Shown here: one piece after another, positions 1-7,558 of the stretch | How positions within the stretch are numbered: the first letter of the stretch is position 1 | How the letters are laid out: each line of letters starts with the position of its first letter | From: Bacteroidota bacterium | GTDB lineage: Bacteria > Bacteroidota > Bacteroidia > Chitinophagales > Chitinophagaceae | Direction of reading: 5' to 3' | Assembly: GCA_023415275.1 (NCBI GenBank) | Contig: JAEZLJ010000075.1 | Coordinates: 1-17,692 of the forward strand | Length of the DNA stretch: 17,692 nucleotides | Notes under the pieces: model-generated | What the model was told of the DNA's origin: nothing | What the model saw: only the letters and a program-made list of their open reading frames with translations | Database searches by the model: none | Translations under genes and position numbers: made by a program

Positions 1-903
1 GTGTATGGCGATAAGGTGATCCTGAAAGGATTTGATTATACATTCAAAAAAGGTGAACGACTAGGTATAGTGGGGAAAAACGGTGCAGGGAAGTCCACTT
101 TTATCAATATGGTCCAGGGCATAGAGCCTGCAGATTCCGGTAAAATAAATGTGGGCGATACCGTGGTCTTTGGTAATTATTCCCAGCAAGGACTTGTAGT
201 GAAAGAAGATCTGAGGGTGATTGAATATGTAAAAAATATTGCTGAAAATTTCCCCCTGGCCAATGGCGGTTCATTAAGTGCTGCACAGTTTTTAAATCTT
301 TTCCTTTTCCCGCCCGAACAGCAATATACCTATGTTAGTAAATTGAGTGGGGGGGAAAGAAGGCGCCTTCATCTTTTAACTGTATTGTTTCGCAATCCAA
401 ACTTTCTTATACTGGATGAACCTACCAACGATCTTGACCTTCCTACACTTTCCGTGCTAGAGAATTATTTACTGGAATTCCAGGGCTGCCTGGTAATCAT
501 CAGCCACGACAGGTATTTTATGGACCGTCTTATTGATCACCTTTTTGTATTTGAAGGAGACGGGGAAGTAAGAGATTTTCCTGGAAATTATTCACAATTA
601 AGAGAATGGCAAAAGCTGAAAGAAATACCTGCAGAAGCAAAGGAGACGGTTACACCTGCCAGGCAACCGGAAGTGGCTTCGACAAAAAAGAAACTCAGTT
701 ACAAAGAACAAAGAGAATTTGAACTAATTGAAAATGACCTTGTTACACTTGCAAAAGAAAGGGAAGGGCTTTATGAAGCATTATCTTCAGCCAACCTGCC
801 CTACGAGAAACTCCAGGAAATTTCAGCCCGGATCAATGCAATTAATGAGTCAATTGACAGTAAAGAATTGAGGTGGTTGGAGTTAAGTGAAGCAGCATCG
901 TAG
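1..903 (+). CDS. ABC-F family ATPase, Uup-like, C-terminal half (5' partial)
   Basis: This is the second nucleotide-binding domain and C-terminal tail of a two-domain, membrane-free ABC-F protein; the window edge removes the first domain, and the GTG at base 1 is an internal valine codon. In the visible 300 residues, Walker A (GKNGAGKST) is at 25-33, the ABC signature LSGGE at 116-120, Walker B with LILDEPTNDLD at about 136-146, and the H-loop ISHDRYF at 167-173. Residues about 205-300 are charged and helical, with a basic stretch near 229-235, matching the coiled-coil tail (ABC_tran_CTD) of Uup-type members. Full-length relatives are about 620-640 residues, so roughly half is missing. ABC-F proteins act on ribosomes (translation factors, or resistance in some subgroups) and Uup is also linked to DNA branch processing; which applies here cannot be told. 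It ends with TAG, ahead of a small ORF and a strong terminator. Confidence 0.93.
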   Translation: MYGDKVILKGFDYTFKKGERLGIVGKNGAGKSTFINMVQGIEPADSGKINVGDTVVFGNYSQQGLVVKEDLRVIEYVKNIAENFPLANGGSLSAAQFLNLFLFPPEQQYTYVSKLSGGERRRLHLLTVLFRNPNFLILDEPTNDLDLPTLSVLENYLLEFQGCLVIISHDRYFMDRLIDHLFVFEGDGEVRDFPGNYSQLREWQKLKEIPAEAKETVTPARQPEVASTKKKLSYKEQREFELIENDLVTLAKEREGLYEALSSANLPYEKLQEISARINAINESIDSKELRWLELSEAAS

Positions 904-1037
904 TTTTACGTATTTGATTTCTCAAATTTTGTGTATACTTTTATCTCACAATCCTTCCCTTTAAAAACACAGTAAAGACCAGCATCCAGTATACTTGTTA
1001 AACCTCATTTGAGTTAACACATTAAAATTTGCTGTGT

Positions 1038-1142
1038 ATGAAAAAAATTTACTCCCTATTTCATGATGAAAAAGTTCAGGACACTTTAATTGTTGCAGTA
1101 GTATTAGCGATTATTATTACGCTGTCTGTTGTATTCATTTAA
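1038..1142 (+). CDS. Small single-pass membrane protein, 34 residues
   Basis: This short ORF begins with ATG at 1038 and stops with TAA at 1140-1142. The product starts MKKIYSLFHDEKVQDTL and continues into an uninterrupted hydrophobic segment, residues about 17-34, rich in V, I, L and A, ending right at the C-terminus. That layout (basic N-terminus, about 15 polar residues, one helix) fits a tiny inner-membrane protein. I do not recognise a named family. It lies 134 bases after the ABC-F stop and about 75 bases before the terminator hairpin at 1217-1244, so it could share the ABC-F transcript. It could also have its own start: TTTG at 913-916 and TACTTTTA at 936-943, spaced by 19 bases, is one mismatch from the Bacteroidota promoter consensus. 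No Shine-Dalgarno is seen, as for the other genes here. The clear amphipathic-to-hydrophobic design argues against chance, but its length leaves real doubt. Confidence 0.5.
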   Translation: MKKIYSLFHDEKVQDTLIVAVVLAIIITLSVVFI

Positions 1143-1216
1143 GGTATTGGTTCCTGGCTTTGAAAACTTAATGCAAGGCATTAAGAAAACTTGTTAGTTG
1201 CCAGACTATAAAAATT

Positions 1217-1244
1217 AAAAATCCCGCTGTAAAGCGGGATTTTT
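1217..1244. terminator. Bidirectional intrinsic terminator between convergent genes
   Basis: A perfect 12-bp stem: AAAAATCCCGCT at 1217-1228 pairs with AGCGGGATTTTT at 1233-1244 around a GTAA tetraloop. The G+C core with an A run on one side and a T run on the other works in both directions. It sits between the plus-strand ABC-F/34-residue genes and the minus-strand glutamine synthetase, 16 bases beyond the latter's stop codon. Confidence 0.92.
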
Positions 1245-1260
1245 AACTTATGGGTTCTCC

Positions 1261-3450
1261 TTACCTTAAAAATACCAGTTCCCTGTATTTTGGCAGGTAC
1301 CATTCCTTATCATCGATCATCAGTTCCAGTTTGTCAACATGATACCTTAGCTCATCAAAGAACTTCTCTTTCACATCCGTGCAATAGGCCAAAGCCTTTT
1401 CCCTGGTATCAGTTAAATTGTTAGCTTTTTTCCGGGCTTCTATCATGGCTACAGTAAGCTCACTGACCTTATTGATATGCATGGAGATCTTAGACAGTAT
1501 TTCTGTACGTTGTGCACATGCCGAATCTCCCAACCCGATCTCTTTCAACCCTTTTACATTCTCCACCAGGATGTTTTGATAACGTACAGCCGAAGGCAGT
1601 ACAAAACTGGTGGCAAGCTCAGCCATTAACCTGCTTTCTATTTGTACTTTCTTAATATACTTTTCCAGTTCAATTTCATGACGTGCTTCCAACTCTGGAT
1701 GAGAATAGATATGATTATCTGAAAACAGCTTTTTGGCTTTTTCCGTAACCATAGCATCCAGTGCCAGTGGAGTGGTCTTTACGTTGGGCAGTCCGCGGCG
1801 TTCCGCTTCTTTTTCCCACTCTGCACTATAGCCATCTCCTTCAAATAATATTTTCTCACTGGCCACAATGTATTCCCTGATGGTATGCATGATGGCTATT
1901 TCTTTCTTCTCTCCTTTTTCAATCAATCCATCCACATCTTTCTTGAATTTCCTCAGCGTATCTGCCATGATCGTATTCAGCACTGTCATGGCATTGGCGC
2001 AGTTGGCCGATGAACCCACTGCACGGAACTCAAATTTATTACCTGTGAAAGCAAATGGAGAAGTACGGTTCCTGTCGGTATTATCCATCAGCAATTCAGG
2101 AATGCTGCGGTGGATATCTATCTTCAGCATGCTTTCATCTGTTTCATCCATCTTTTCCGTAACCCTTGCTTTTACATCTTCCAATACCTTGGTCAGATAT
2201 TCGCCAATGAATACTGAGATAATGGCTGGAGGCGCTTCATTAGCTCCCAGGCGGAAATCATTGCTGGCAGATGCGATGGAAGCTCTTAGAAGATCGGAAT
2301 AATCATGTACTGCTTTGATGCTGTTTACAAAAAATGCAAGGAACATCAAATTGGTCTTAGGTGTCTTCCCTGGAGCCAGGAGGTTAACTCCCGTATCTGT
2401 AGCCATGCTCCAGTTATTATGTTTACCGCTTCCGTTAATACCTGCAAAAGGTTTTTCATGCAACAGCACACGGAGTTTATGACGGGCAGCCACACGTGTC
2501 ATAATATCCATTAGTAAGGTATTATGATCTACAGCAAGGTTAACTTCTTCAAAGATAGGAGCACACTCAAATTGAGCCGGGGCTACTTCATTATGACGTG
2601 TGCGAAGGGGAATACCTAATTTATAAGCCTCATTTTCATAATCCAGCATAAAGGCATAGACCCTTTCCGGAATAGATCCAAAATAATGGTCTTCCAGTTG
2701 TTGACCTTTAGCAGGGTTATGACCAAAAACGGTTCTGCCGCATAATAACAGGTCTGGTCTAGCATTGAACAATCCTTCATCTACAATAAAATACTCCTGC
2801 TCCCATCCCAGCGTGGGCGTTACATGCTCCACGTTCCTGTCAAAATAATTGCACACATCCACAGCTGCATGGTTCAAAGCTTCTATGGCCTTTAATAAAG
2901 GTGCTTTATAATCCAGCGACTCGCCGGTATATGAAACAAAGATGGTGGGGATGCACAATGTTTTACCATATCCTGTGTCCATGATGAAGGCAGGAGAGGA
3001 AGGGTCCCAGGCGGTATAACCACGTGCTTCAAAAGTGGCACGCAATCCGCCACTTGGGAAAGAGGATGCATCAGGCTCCTGCTGAATCAAAGCATCACCT
3101 TCAAATTGCTCAATGGGGGTGCCATCACTTTTCAAGGTGAAGAAAGAATCATGCTTTTCGGCAGTGGTGCCGGTTAATGGTTGAAACCAGTGTGTAAAAT
3201 GGGTAACTCCCTTTGTTTCAGCCCATGCCCTGATGCCATTGGCTATCTGGGCAGCCATAGAGCGGTCAATCTTCTGACCGGCTTTTATAGATCCTAATAA
3301 ACTTTTGAAAGCTTCATCACTTAAAAATTGCCTTGCTACCTGGTGAGTAAAAACATTTTCAGCAAAAATAGCAGTGATCTTGGTTGAATTTCCTGGTTGA
3401 ACCGTTTCCGAATTCAAAAGGTTATTAATTGCATTAAATCGAAGAGACAT
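1261..3450 (-). CDS. glnN: Glutamine synthetase type III (GSIII)
   Basis: Makes glutamine from glutamate, ammonia and ATP in the cytoplasm; GSIII is the large form common in Bacteroidota and is usually a dodecamer. The product is 729 residues, in the normal 700-730 range. Type III hallmarks are visible: GWEQEYFIVDE at about 215-225 (metal-binding glutamates), RTRHNEVAPAQFE at 283-295, the EKPFAGINGSGKHNNW ATP/ammonia-site block at about 332-347, NEAPPAIISVFIG at 404-416, and DRNRTSPFAFTGNKFEFR at 459-476. I chose the ATG whose first base is 3450, giving MSLRF; an in-frame TTG seven codons upstream (first base 3471) would only add a non-conserved leader, and GSIII proteins commonly begin with a similar MSxxRF-like segment. 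It is transcribed alone, convergent with the ABC-F unit and ending at the shared terminator. I found no good -33/-7 pair upstream; a TTTCTTTG box lies on the minus strand near 3470-3477. Nitrogen control is likely but no operator is identifiable. Confidence 0.97.
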   Translation of the reverse strand: MSLRFNAINNLLNSETVQPGNSTKITAIFAENVFTHQVARQFLSDEAFKSLLGSIKAGQKIDRSMAAQIANGIRAWAETKGVTHFTHWFQPLTGTTAEKHDSFFTLKSDGTPIEQFEGDALIQQEPDASSFPSGGLRATFEARGYTAWDPSSPAFIMDTGYGKTLCIPTIFVSYTGESLDYKAPLLKAIEALNHAAVDVCNYFDRNVEHVTPTLGWEQEYFIVDEGLFNARPDLLLCGRTVFGHNPAKGQQLEDHYFGSIPERVYAFMLDYENEAYKLGIPLRTRHNEVAPAQFECAPIFEEVNLAVDHNTLLMDIMTRVAARHKLRVLLHEKPFAGINGSGKHNNWSMATDTGVNLLAPGKTPKTNLMFLAFFVNSIKAVHDYSDLLRASIASASNDFRLGANEAPPAIISVFIGEYLTKVLEDVKARVTEKMDETDESMLKIDIHRSIPELLMDNTDRNRTSPFAFTGNKFEFRAVGSSANCANAMTVLNTIMADTLRKFKKDVDGLIEKGEKKEIAIMHTIREYIVASEKILFEGDGYSAEWEKEAERRGLPNVKTTPLALDAMVTEKAKKLFSDNHIYSHPELEARHEIELEKYIKKVQIESRLMAELATSFVLPSAVRYQNILVENVKGLKEIGLGDSACAQRTEILSKISMHINKVSELTVAMIEARKKANNLTDTREKALAYCTDVKEKFFDELRYHVDKLELMIDDKEWYLPKYRELVFLR

Positions 3451-3542
3451 AGGCTTTAATCTTTTAAGCAAAGAAATTAAAACCTGAGGAATAATTTAAA
3501 AAATATTTGCCCAATGTGAGAAAAAAGAGGATAAACTATAAC

Positions 3543-3587
3543 AAAAGGCTATTTATTTGTTGTTGAGTTTATAAAAAATTGCCTTTT
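3543..3587 (-). terminator. Possible terminator hairpin after the 427-residue membrane protein
   Basis: AAAAGGC at 3543-3549 is an exact inverted repeat of GCCTTTT at 3581-3587, with an A+T-rich 31-base spacer that can extend the stem imperfectly. It lies just beyond the stop of the minus-strand membrane-protein gene. The loop is large and the downstream T run is short, so this is weaker than the other terminators in the window. Confidence 0.35.
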
Positions 3588-3598
3588 ATTCAAAAAAT

Positions 3599-4882
3599 CT
3601 AGATATTATTTTTATTATTTATGTTACCTAGAAATAATGAGCCAACTTTATCCCAATCGATCCTGGCCATCAGTGGAACTATCAAAAATGGAATAACAAT
3701 ACTCCTGTACCTTACTATGGCTCCCAGCACATTTACACTATAACCGATCATCATTAAAACAGAAAATGAAAAGAACAGGCAAAACATAAGGAAAGAATTC
3801 ATCTGAATGCCGTTTCTGCGCCAGAACAAAAACACTATAAAGAATAAAAGAACCGTATTGATCTCCGCTGCTGCTGCCAATGACAACAGGTGATGAACGT
3901 CTGATGGGTAGGGACGGATAGTGCTTAATAAGAATGCCTGTGGCGTATTGGAAATAAAGCTGGAGATAGTTGGCTCTAATGAATTTACCTGTATGGCCGA
4001 TCCGCCTCCCAGGTTCATAAACTCTTTCTGCTTCACTGCCACTGCATCCAGGAAGTCAAGTTTGGGATTGATGTATTTGCCACAAAAGAATATCACCAGG
4101 GCCACCAGGTAAATGAGCCCGAACGCTTTAATGGGTTTTACTTTTAATTTCTCACTGGCTATCCATGCAATGACTGCCGTGAGTAATGGAAGGATCAGGA
4201 AGTTCCTAAAAATCAATACTAACAAAAATCCTAAAACGATCATCGCTACCCTGGCAAAGGAAAAACTGTGTTCCTTAAAACCATAGTATAAATGGTAGCA
4301 TATCAAACCAAGGCCTGTAAATATCAGTCCTTCCTTATGTAGTCCACTGGTCCAGTATATAAATGACGGAATTAAAAAGGTAGCGATCAGTACTGATATC
4401 TTCCGGCGGGGGAATACATCTTTCATTACCCTGTAAATGGCTATAGGGCCGAATAGGGTTATAAATGAATAAAAAATCAGGTTGATATAATAATGGGCAA
4501 AACTGAACACATTCCAGATGGCCATGATCTTAATAAGAAAATTGGCTTTCAGGTCGTTCCACCAAGAATTGTGGCTTTGCAGGAAGTTGGTATAACCGCC
4601 TTCATAATTACTCCGGAATAAACTGGCTACAAATTCTGCAGGATCCGATAGTAATAAATGGTATTCCTGGATGCTTTCATAATGGTAGGCCCAGGTATCA
4701 ACCATTTGTGCCATCTGGCCATAATACACACCTATCCAGCCATACACGATCCCTGCCATTACTTTTAATAAAAAAAGTATAATCAATTGGGAAGTGGTTA
4801 AACCTGATTTAGTAAAAAAAGGTATCCTGGTAATAAGCCATGCGAAAAAAATAAGATAAGCAGCAAACAACAAATGATCCAA
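3599..4882 (-). CDS. Polytopic membrane protein, EpsG/Wzy-like (putative envelope polysaccharide polymerase or GT-C enzyme)
   Basis: The 427-residue product has about ten hydrophobic segments, roughly at 4-20, 32-55, 123-150, 161-178, 185-201, 209-226, 227-243, 252-270, 333-354 and 362-406. Motifs recalling EpsG/O-antigen-polymerase-type proteins are DTWAYHYESIQEY at 62-74 in the first large external loop, PSFIYWTSGLHKEGL at 172-186, and RYR at 391-393 before the last helix. I infer a role in surface polysaccharide assembly, but no catalytic site is proven and the exact family is uncertain. The reading frame has no ATG before residue 42, and a TGA lies only three codons upstream of the TTG at 4880-4882; as helix 1 begins immediately, this TTG is the likely start. 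A promoter pair lies just upstream (TTG 4931-4933, TATTTTG 4903-4909). It stands alone rather than within a polysaccharide cluster. Confidence 0.75.
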   Translation of the reverse strand: MDHLLFAAYLIFFAWLITRIPFFTKSGLTTSQLIILFLLKVMAGIVYGWIGVYYGQMAQMVDTWAYHYESIQEYHLLLSDPAEFVASLFRSNYEGGYTNFLQSHNSWWNDLKANFLIKIMAIWNVFSFAHYYINLIFYSFITLFGPIAIYRVMKDVFPRRKISVLIATFLIPSFIYWTSGLHKEGLIFTGLGLICYHLYYGFKEHSFSFARVAMIVLGFLLVLIFRNFLILPLLTAVIAWIASEKLKVKPIKAFGLIYLVALVIFFCGKYINPKLDFLDAVAVKQKEFMNLGGGSAIQVNSLEPTISSFISNTPQAFLLSTIRPYPSDVHHLLSLAAAAEINTVLLFFIVFLFWRRNGIQMNSFLMFCLFFSFSVLMMIGYSVNVLGAIVRYRSIVIPFLIVPLMARIDWDKVGSLFLGNINNKNNI

Positions 4883-4902
4883 CCCGTTTCAGTTTATCGG
4901 CA

Positions 4903-4933
4903 CAAAATACCGAAAGAAGTTGAGAACTGGCAA
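4903..4933 (-). promoter_or_regulatory. Putative Bacteroidota-type promoter of the membrane-protein gene
   Basis: On the minus strand TTG (4931-4933) is followed after 21 bases by TATTTTG (4903-4909), one base short of the -7 consensus TAnnTTTG. A start site some five bases further on would leave a leader of about 15 bases before the TTG start codon at 4882, which supports that start choice. Confidence 0.45.
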
Positions 4934-5004
4934 CGAAGTGAGTAGGCACATTAGCTATTTTAATTCAATTGTTTAGATTATAATTCACCAGCTCACTCAA
5001 TGCC

Positions 5005-5037
5005 TTGGAATTTTATACTATTTAGGTCTTAGCTTTG
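5005..5037 (+). promoter_or_regulatory. Putative Bacteroidota-type promoter of purL
   Basis: TTG at 5005-5007, a 22-base spacer, then TAGCTTTG at 5030-5037, an exact match to the TAnnTTTG -7 box. The purL ATG follows 19 bases later, so the leader would be only about 13 bases. It is divergent from the promoter at 4903-4933. Confidence 0.6.
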
Positions 5038-5056
5038 CGCCTTTCATTATAGTGTC

Positions 5057-7288
5057 ATGGAAATTACCGCAAAAACAGCCCAGCAACTTAGACTTACCGA
5101 GGAAGAATTCGAATTGATAAAGCAAAAGTTAGGTCGTACTCCCAACTTCAACGAGCTATGTGCTTTTTCAGGGATGTGGAGTGAGCATTGCAGTTATAAA
5201 AATTCTATCAAGTGGCTGAAGACCTTGCCCAGGGAAGGATCCAGGATGTTGGTAAAGGCTGGTGAGGAAAATGCCGGGTTAATGGATATTGGTGATGGAT
5301 ATGGCGTAGTATTTAAAATTGAATCACACAATCACCCTTCCGCTATTGAGCCCTTCCAGGGAGCAGCTACAGGAGTGGGTGGCATTCACCGCGATATATT
5401 TACCATGGGTGCCCGTCCTATTGCAGCTTTGAATTCGCTGCGTTTTGGCAACCTGGAAGAAGCCAAAACACAACACCTGTTAGCAGGGGTGGTACATGGT
5501 ATCGGACATTATGGAAATTGCTTTGGTGTTCCTACAGTGGGTGGAGAGATCTATTTTGAAAATTGTTACCATACCAATCCACTCGTCAACGCCATGAGCG
5601 TAGGTATTGTAAAAGAGGGTAAAACTGTTTCAGCTACCGCCCTTGGCGAAGGAAACCCCGTTATGTATGTAGGGAGTGCCACAGGAAAGGATGGAATTGG
5701 CGGGGCTTCATTTGCCTCCGCTGATATCACTGCTGAAAGCACAGAAGAACTGCCTGCTGTTCAGGTGGGTGATCCATTCCAGGAAAAAAAGTTACTGGAA
5801 GCCTGCCTGGAAGTGATCGAAACAGGTGCCGTGGTAGGCATGCAGGATATGGGTGCTGCCGGTATCATCTGCTCCACAGCCGAAATGAGTGCTAAAGGAG
5901 AGGTGGGCATGAGAATAGACCTTGATAAAGTGCCTACCCGCCAGCAAAACATGAAAGCATGGGAACTTTTATTGAGTGAAAGCCAGGAAAGAATGTTGCT
6001 GGTAGTGGAAAAAGGAAAGGAAGATGTTGTGAAAAAGGTTTTCGATAAATGGGATTTGGAAAGTTCAGTAATAGGAGAAGTAACAACAGATGGTTTATTA
6101 AGCTTCTACATCAATGGAGATTTAGAAGCCCAAATACCTGCACAGGAATTGGTATTGGGTGGCGGGGCTCCTCAATACAACAGGGATTTTCGCAGGCCTG
6201 CTTACCTGGACGAAATAGAAAAGTTCGATATCAGCCAGGTGGAAGAGCCCAAAGATCTGAAGCAGGTAGCCACTCAATTGATACAGTTGCCTTCTATTGC
6301 TTCTAAAAGATGGATATATAATCAATATGACAGCATGGTGGGCACAGTAAATGCGTCCACCAATAATCCAAGTGATGCAGCAGTGGTCCTGGTGCGCGAA
6401 ACAGGAAAAGCTTTGGCAGTGACGGTTGATTGTAACAGTCGATACGTATTTGCAGATCCTTACAAGGGCGCAATGATGGCAGTGGCAGAAGCTGCCCGAA
6501 ATATTGTTTGCAGTGGTGGCCAACCGCTGGGTGTGACCAACTGCCTCAATTTTGGTAACCCTTTCGATCCTGAAGTTTATTACCAGTTTGTCAATGCCAT
6601 TAAAGGCATGGGCGAGGCCTGCCGTAAATTCGATACGCCTGTCACCGGGGGCAATGTGAGCTTTTACAATCAAAATCCGGAAGGGCCTGTGTATCCAACT
6701 CCAACTATAGGCATGGTAGGTTTAGTAGAGCATCCTTCTAAAAAAATGACCCTCAATTTTAAAACAGAGGGCGATTCCCTGTTCATCCTGGGGAATCTGA
6801 AAAATGATATCAGCTGCTCTGAATACATTCATAAACTGAAAGGAGTGGAATATTCCCCTGCTCCATACTTTGATCTCGACGAAGAATATGACCTGCAGGA
6901 AAAGATCGCCACACTCATTCAGGATGGTGTGATTGAATCAGCACATGATCTGAGTGAGGGTGGATTATTTGTAACGCTGTGCGAAAGTGGCTTTCACAAT
7001 GACCTTGGCTTCACTGTGCGCACACATAAGGAGCTGCGTAAGGATGCCTTTCTTTTTGGGGAGGCGCAAAGCCGCGTATTGGTTTCAGTGGCGCCTGCTC
7101 AATTTGAGGCATTCGAAAAGGCTATCAGGCATTTTCCTCACCTGGAGATAGGAGTGGTTTCTACAGGGAAAGTGGAAATAGATGGGGAAAATTGGGGCGA
7201 TATCCGTGACTGGAAGGAGCTTTATAATGCATCCATTGAAAATCACTTATCTAAAGAAATTGAATCAGAAGCATTAGGAATGCTTTAA
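5057..7288 (+). CDS. purL: Phosphoribosylformylglycinamidine synthase, PurL subunit (small form)
   Basis: Catalyses the ATP-dependent conversion of FGAR to FGAM in purine synthesis, using ammonia channelled from the glutaminase PurQ with the help of PurS. The protein has 743 residues, the normal length of the small PurL; there is no C-terminal glutaminase domain as in the about 1,300-residue fused enzyme, so purS and purQ must lie elsewhere. Visible motifs are GMWSEHCSYKNS at 39-50 (catalytic histidine), ESHNHPSAIEPFQGAATGVGG at 89-109 and GARPIA at 118-123 (ATP/metal site), GSATGKDGIGGA at 206-217, a second half-repeat with TGGNVSFYNQ near 532-541, and AHDLSEGGL in the last AIRS-C domain. 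The start is the ATG shortly after a strong -7 box, with no Shine-Dalgarno. No convincing terminator follows it. Confidence 0.97.
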   Translation: MEITAKTAQQLRLTEEEFELIKQKLGRTPNFNELCAFSGMWSEHCSYKNSIKWLKTLPREGSRMLVKAGEENAGLMDIGDGYGVVFKIESHNHPSAIEPFQGAATGVGGIHRDIFTMGARPIAALNSLRFGNLEEAKTQHLLAGVVHGIGHYGNCFGVPTVGGEIYFENCYHTNPLVNAMSVGIVKEGKTVSATALGEGNPVMYVGSATGKDGIGGASFASADITAESTEELPAVQVGDPFQEKKLLEACLEVIETGAVVGMQDMGAAGIICSTAEMSAKGEVGMRIDLDKVPTRQQNMKAWELLLSESQERMLLVVEKGKEDVVKKVFDKWDLESSVIGEVTTDGLLSFYINGDLEAQIPAQELVLGGGAPQYNRDFRRPAYLDEIEKFDISQVEEPKDLKQVATQLIQLPSIASKRWIYNQYDSMVGTVNASTNNPSDAAVVLVRETGKALAVTVDCNSRYVFADPYKGAMMAVAEAARNIVCSGGQPLGVTNCLNFGNPFDPEVYYQFVNAIKGMGEACRKFDTPVTGGNVSFYNQNPEGPVYPTPTIGMVGLVEHPSKKMTLNFKTEGDSLFILGNLKNDISCSEYIHKLKGVEYSPAPYFDLDEEYDLQEKIATLIQDGVIESAHDLSEGGLFVTLCESGFHNDLGFTVRTHKELRKDAFLFGEAQSRVLVSVAPAQFEAFEKAIRHFPHLEIGVVSTGKVEIDGENWGDIRDWKELYNASIENHLSKEIESEALGML

Positions 7289-7350
7289 AGATTTAAACAC
7301 TCTTTTTCCACAGCTTTGTTAAATGCTTTTTCCTACTTAAAAAATAGGCG

Positions 7351-7358
7351 TAGGTTTG
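7351..7358 (+). promoter_or_regulatory. Candidate -7 promoter box upstream of pyrG
   Basis: TAGGTTTG matches the TAnnTTTG -7 consensus exactly. I see no well-placed -33 TTG (the nearest TTTG, 7315-7318, is 32 bases away). If used, it would give pyrG an unusually long leader of about 190 bases. Confidence 0.35.
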
Positions 7359-7379
7359 CATGACCCCCCGGAATATTTT

Positions 7380-7446
7380 GACCATTCCGCACGGTCAATA
7401 AAATAAGCACATTTACATCGAGTTAAGAGTTTTATCCTATAGGATA
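7380..7446 (+). promoter_or_regulatory. Palindromic elements in the pyrG leader
   Basis: The non-coding stretch between purL and pyrG contains two symmetric elements. One is the inverted repeat TTGACC/GGTCAA (about 7380-7399) with a nine-base loop. The other is the perfect 14-bp palindrome TATCCTATAGGATA at 7433-7446. A weaker ATCCC/GGGAT stem lies at 7466-7483. The perfect palindrome is the size of a dimeric repressor or activator site. No riboswitch class was recognised, and no function can be assigned from sequence alone. Confidence 0.35.
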
Positions 7447-7558
7447 TGCTTTTGCTTTCTACTGAATCCCGGGTTTAGGGGATCAGGATGAAGCTTATTT
7501 TTTATTCAGGCAGTATAATTTTCAAACTCCTGTTCACCAACAGGGCAAACCATTGATA

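Noticed and set aside
1..3. GTG as the start codon of the ABC-F gene
   Set aside because: The codon lies at the window edge and the encoded segment begins at the first strand of the second ATPase domain, so the gene certainly extends upstream.
3451..3471. TTG start seven codons upstream for glnN
   Set aside because: It adds a non-conserved leader; the ATG at 3450 gives the usual short MSLRF start and length of GSIII.
6122..6673. 183-codon open frame on the minus strand within purL
   Set aside because: It lies wholly inside a strongly conserved gene, shows no motif of its own and is a shadow of the codon structure.
7360..7401. 13-codon ORF in the pyrG leader as a leader peptide
   Set aside because: Its ATG lies two bases after the -7 box, upstream of the expected transcription start, so it would not be fully transcribed from that promoter.
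7553..7558. TTG start for pyrG two codons upstream
   Set aside because: MAKYIFVTGG beginning at the ATG at 7559 is the conserved N-terminus of CTP synthase.
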